Of a stretch of DNA of 64,000 nt, positions 60,727-64,000 are shown piece after piece; within the stretch, counting starts at the first letter, position 1, and each line of letters starts with the position of its first letter. The position numbers and the translations under genes are program-made. The stretch comes from Owenia fusiformis (lineage: Eukaryota > Annelida > Polychaeta > Sabellida > Oweniidae). Where the stretch lies: NCBI GenBank assembly GCA_903813345.2, contig CAIIXF020000010.1, positions 11,723,181 through 11,787,180 of the forward strand, read 5' to 3'. Under the pieces are notes generated by a model. It was not told the origin of the DNA, ran no database searches, and saw only the letters and a program-made list of their open reading frames with translations.

Positions 60727-61804
60727 CGAGGGGTGATTCAAAAGTAATGGACAAAATTTTATAGGCATACTAAATTTTACCCAATCAGTCTAATTTTTTC
60801 ACAGTGAATAGATCAATCAATTCTCTACTTTGTGTCGAATTCTCATTTAAATGCATTTGAAATTGTTTCAGCTATGCGTAACCATGGTAACAAGGGTAAG
60901 CATGGGCGGAATTGGTTTTTTAATGATAATTGAATGTTTTTGTCATTTTTGCTTGATTTCGTTTTAATGACTCAATTACCACACATGATATGTCTAACAA
61001 GCATGGTAATGCAATTGTCAAGCAAGACTCACATGCCCATGTGTTTGCTGTTAGTGAGTTCTAAATTCAGCAACCAATTGTGCTATGACATCACAATGAT
61101 ATTTCTAAGAATGATGAGTCACAGTGAGTCAGAAAGTAGATCAGACTCTTAGACTCACACACATCCAAGAAATGTCTACTTTACAACAAATCAAAGTTAA
61201 GCAAAGGATTGTTATTATTGAATATTTGGTAGCTACTGGAGAGACAAGGCAGGCAGTTGTCAAGAAAATAAAAGAGACACATGGAGACAAGGCCTTGTCA
61301 AGGCAAGCCATTGAGCGATGGTTCAAACACTTTAGTGAAGGGGATACGAGAGTCTTAGATCTAAAGCGATCTGGAAGGCCCAAGACAATATCAATTTATT
61401 TCGATTATTTTAACTTTAAAAATTGAGCAATGTCATTAGTATTGTGATAATAACGTCCCTTATACCTATTTATTACAGGTCATGTAGACCATGGGCATGT
61501 GAGTCTTGCTTGACAATTGCATTACCATGCTTGTTAGACATATCATGTGTGGTAATTGAGTCATAAAAACGAAATCAAGCAAAAATGACAAAAACATTCA
61601 ATTATCATTAAAAAACCAATTCCACCCATGCTTACCCTTGTAACCATGGTTACGCATAGCTGAAACAATTTCAAATGCATTTAAATGAGAATTCGACACA
61701 AAGTAGAGAATTGATTGATCTATTCACTGTGAAAAAATTAGACTGATTGGGTGAAATTTAGTATGCCTATAAAATTTTGTCCATGACTTTTGAATCAACC
61801 CTCG
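60727..61804 (+). mobile_element. Mariner-like element with 315-bp inverted repeats and a broken transposase
   Basis: The ends CGAGGGGTGATTCAAAAGT and ACTTTTGAATCAACCCTCG are inverted and flanked by TA (60725-60726, 61805-61806). The inverted repeats run 60727-61041 and 61490-61804, 315 bp each, with only a few mismatches. The interior carries the start of a transposase gene. Total 1078 bp; non-autonomous. Confidence 0.9.
61124..61426 (+). pseudogene. Truncated mariner transposase, N-terminal helix-turn-helix only
   Basis: The ORF includes KQRIVIIEYLVATGETRQAV and GDKALSRQAIERWFKHFSEG, then DLKRSGRPKT, which match the mariner DNA-binding domain (HTH_48 pattern, including ...W..F..G.....RSGRP). 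It ends a few residues after GRPKT, so the DDD catalytic domain is absent. The right inverted repeat follows soon after. Confidence 0.85.
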
Positions 61805-61806
61805 TA

Positions 61807-63295
61807 CATACTATATTATATTCCAAAATTGAGACAACTTTATAGTAATACTGTAATATAACATTAAGTAGTTTTCTCATCAGCATATGTGCAATTGTGC
61901 ATATATAATATGACACCAGTTTAATATTGGAATACATTTCAAGGGCATGGCCAGAATCTAAAATTAAGTGAGGCATATTTGAATAGGTGAGGCAAAAACT
62001 GAGTCGAGGCAATATCAATTCGACTTCATTTTCACCGTTGCTATTGAAAATGTCTACACAAATATTTTTGTGTAAAAATTTAGGATCCTCATCAATGCCT
62101 GATAACGCCTATATATATATGCATTTACAATATTTGCAATACAGTGTACAATTCTAAAAGTATGACAAAGTATATCACATATTCTAATTTAACTATACTT
62201 TGGATAAAGCCTTAAAATACCACAGAATAGCACTATCTCTGATGAAAATTCAATTGATCATTTGTATATCATTGACAAAAAGGGAAAATAGTTGTGTAAA
62301 TCAATAATTTGTAGTCAAATATACAAAGTGTTCTTCTTAGGAGGTGTTCCACTTATAGAGGTTCATTTAACATTAATTCAGTTGGTCTTTGGACTCTGAA
62401 AAATGTTCTACAAACAGAAGTGTTCCACTTCTAAAGGTGTTCCACTTTACAGGTTTCACTGTAGTCCCACAACATACAAGGGATTTTTTGGGCTTTCCAT
62501 TCATTATATTTAAAGTAATTTGTGAACTATGTCTTATTTCATACATTAATTTTCATTCAATATCTATAGCTGTTTTAAAGTGGACTATAACATTTCAACA
62601 AATCCATTCCATAGCCATGTTCAAGGCAAATCTCCAACAATGTAAAATATGTCATTTTGATAGTACCTTCGACTAAAGACTACTTGAATGCTCCAAAAAA
62701 ATTTGACATTCAAAGCAAAACTTCAAATCATAATGTTGCAAATAAGGCGGTCAATATGACATGTATGAACAAGATTCAATCAATGACCATGCTTAACTTC
62801 TATTGTGTTTTAGCCGATTATACTTGCACAAGGCACATGTATGTCATAGAGTTGCCATAACAGCCTAGAAATGTACACCTTTTGAAAATATGAATACATA
62901 CAGAGTATACTTCACTTCACAAGAATAAGATTACGATTCAGGAGTTAAAAGACACACTTTTAACGATTCACTAATCTCAAAATGTATAAAGAATAATCTT
63001 GGAGAGGTCATTAACAATAACTTGTAGGGTTAAAGATTCCTAAATAATTGTTGAACTATGGATATAATGACTATATTATGAGAGTAACTGACTTAAGAAT
63101 TCTTAACTTTTATAAAGTTACTGTTAAAGACCTCCAAGTACAAGTCACTATCACATTGCATTCCAAGTGTGCATTTTCAGCTGTAAAACAAATGAACTGA
63201 GATCAATTAATGTCACGGTGTGATCTCAAAGGCAATCAGAATTCAGAATCAGAATTTTCTGGTTCACTTGTACTGTTAGAGTTATCACTATTGCT
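61807..63295. other. Intergenic stretch with no gene seen
   Basis: AT-rich; the ORFs present are short and without recognisable features. It should include the 3' UTR of the minus-strand gene that ends at 63296. Confidence 0.4.
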
Positions 63296-63966
63296 TCAAA
63301 CCTCTTCAGCATCAGTGTTGTCAATTGTTCCATTCTTCCAATTAGATCTACTTATATGGTTGACAATAAGAGGTTTCTTATTGTAAAATGTGTCATTTTG
63401 AGAATCCTCGTTAGAGTCTGACACTTTAGAAGTACTTGATACAGCGTTGATATGATCTGATTCAATCAGATCACCATCGTTATCACTTTCTGGATTGTTA
63501 ATGTCTCCAAAGAATCTAGGAGCATCATCAGGTTGAATATTATTGTCAGAGTTAGCTAAATCACTATTTTCTAAATTGGTGTCATTTGAATCTTTGAAGA
63601 TATGATTCATTGGGCTTGAAGGCTTGCTTACACCAGCATCAGACTCATCTCCATCTTTACTAGAATCATTACTTCCTGAAAGTGTAGGGAATCAACATGA
63701 AATTGATCCAACAATTCACAATAATTCATACTACGTATGTACATACAAGTTCCAAAGGGAAAGGATCAAGAATTATAACATAACACAGCAAGAAAAAGAT
63801 AACATCTAAGAGTATACCAAGCTAGTATTTCCCCCTTTACATATGTATAGATGACATAACTACAAAACACTTTATTAAACCATGAGTCAATACAATAACT
63901 TACCTGTCACATTGACAACAACATCCCCATCAGCATTCACTCGTGAAGACATCTCAGTATAACCAC
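63296..63966 (-). CDS. Last two exons of an acidic Ser/Asp/Asn-rich protein (5' part beyond the window)
   Basis: Exons 63966-63904 and 63675-63296 (TGA) are in phase (ACA G joined to GA AGT) with AG/GT borders. The reading is GYTEMSSRVNADGDVVVNVT, then GSNDSSKDGDESDAGVSKP and a long tail rich in Asp, Asn, Ser and Glu (SDNDGDLIESDH, SNEDSQND). It ends NTDAEEV. No catalytic or folded domain is visible. It looks like a disordered C-terminal tail, perhaps cytoplasmic or nuclear, but the family cannot be named. Confidence 0.7.
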
Positions 63967-64000
63967 CTGTAAGCATAAGACGATAAGTGAGGATTCAAAT

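Noticed and set aside
62389-62676. 95-residue plus-strand ORF
   Set aside because: No domain, splice support or codon pattern; composition is that of AT-rich intergenic DNA.

Overview
This window is nuclear DNA from an animal, AT-rich, with small exons in long, repeat-filled introns. A Gβ5 subunit gene, a basigin/neuroplastin gene whose transmembrane segment is very close to the vertebrate form, and many metazoan DNA transposons (mariner-like, Helitron-like, TA-flanked MITEs) suggest a marine invertebrate, perhaps a deuterostome. The species cannot be settled from the sequence. Nothing prokaryotic or organellar is seen.

Layout, left to right. (1) 171-18993, plus strand: the 3' part of a gene for a long, disordered Ser/Pro-rich protein ending in a CaaX box (CSIM). 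Seven exons are in phase, plus one possible 21-nt microexon. (2) 23686-28669, minus strand: Gβ5 (GNB5), nine coding exons read in phase; the tiny terminal exon was not found. (3) 28670-29232: a compact head-to-head promoter with two perfect TGACGTCA sites. (4) 29233-46526, plus strand: a basigin/neuroplastin-family receptor (370 residues, three Ig domains, TM segment with the family glutamate), seven exons plus one possible 21-nt microexon. (5) 49833 to about 53240, minus strand: a secreted CAP-domain protein with a Thr/Pro-rich mucin-like region. (6) 53745-54161, minus: a small secreted basic protein of unknown family. (7) 55267-57499, minus: a small four-helix membrane protein resembling TMEM254. 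(8) 63296-63966, minus: the last two exons of an acidic Ser/Asp-rich protein that starts beyond the window.

Much of the rest is repeats: a 1-kb near-perfect palindrome with a 5-bp target duplication (11714-12716), a Helitron-like insertion inside a 16-bp minisatellite (8251-9026), a dispersed Helentron-like family whose largest copy carries a satellite array with an 826-bp higher-order repeat (37403-40201), a mariner relic with 315-bp inverted repeats (60727-61804), several TA-flanked MITEs, and tandem arrays of 16, 18-20, 35, 55, 65 and 72 bp.

The genes do not form a pathway. The clearest functional link is the shared promoter of Gβ5 and basigin/neuroplastin, both of which are used in neurons and photoreceptors in vertebrates. 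All exon models come from reading frames and splice-site phase only; no transcript or homology search was available.
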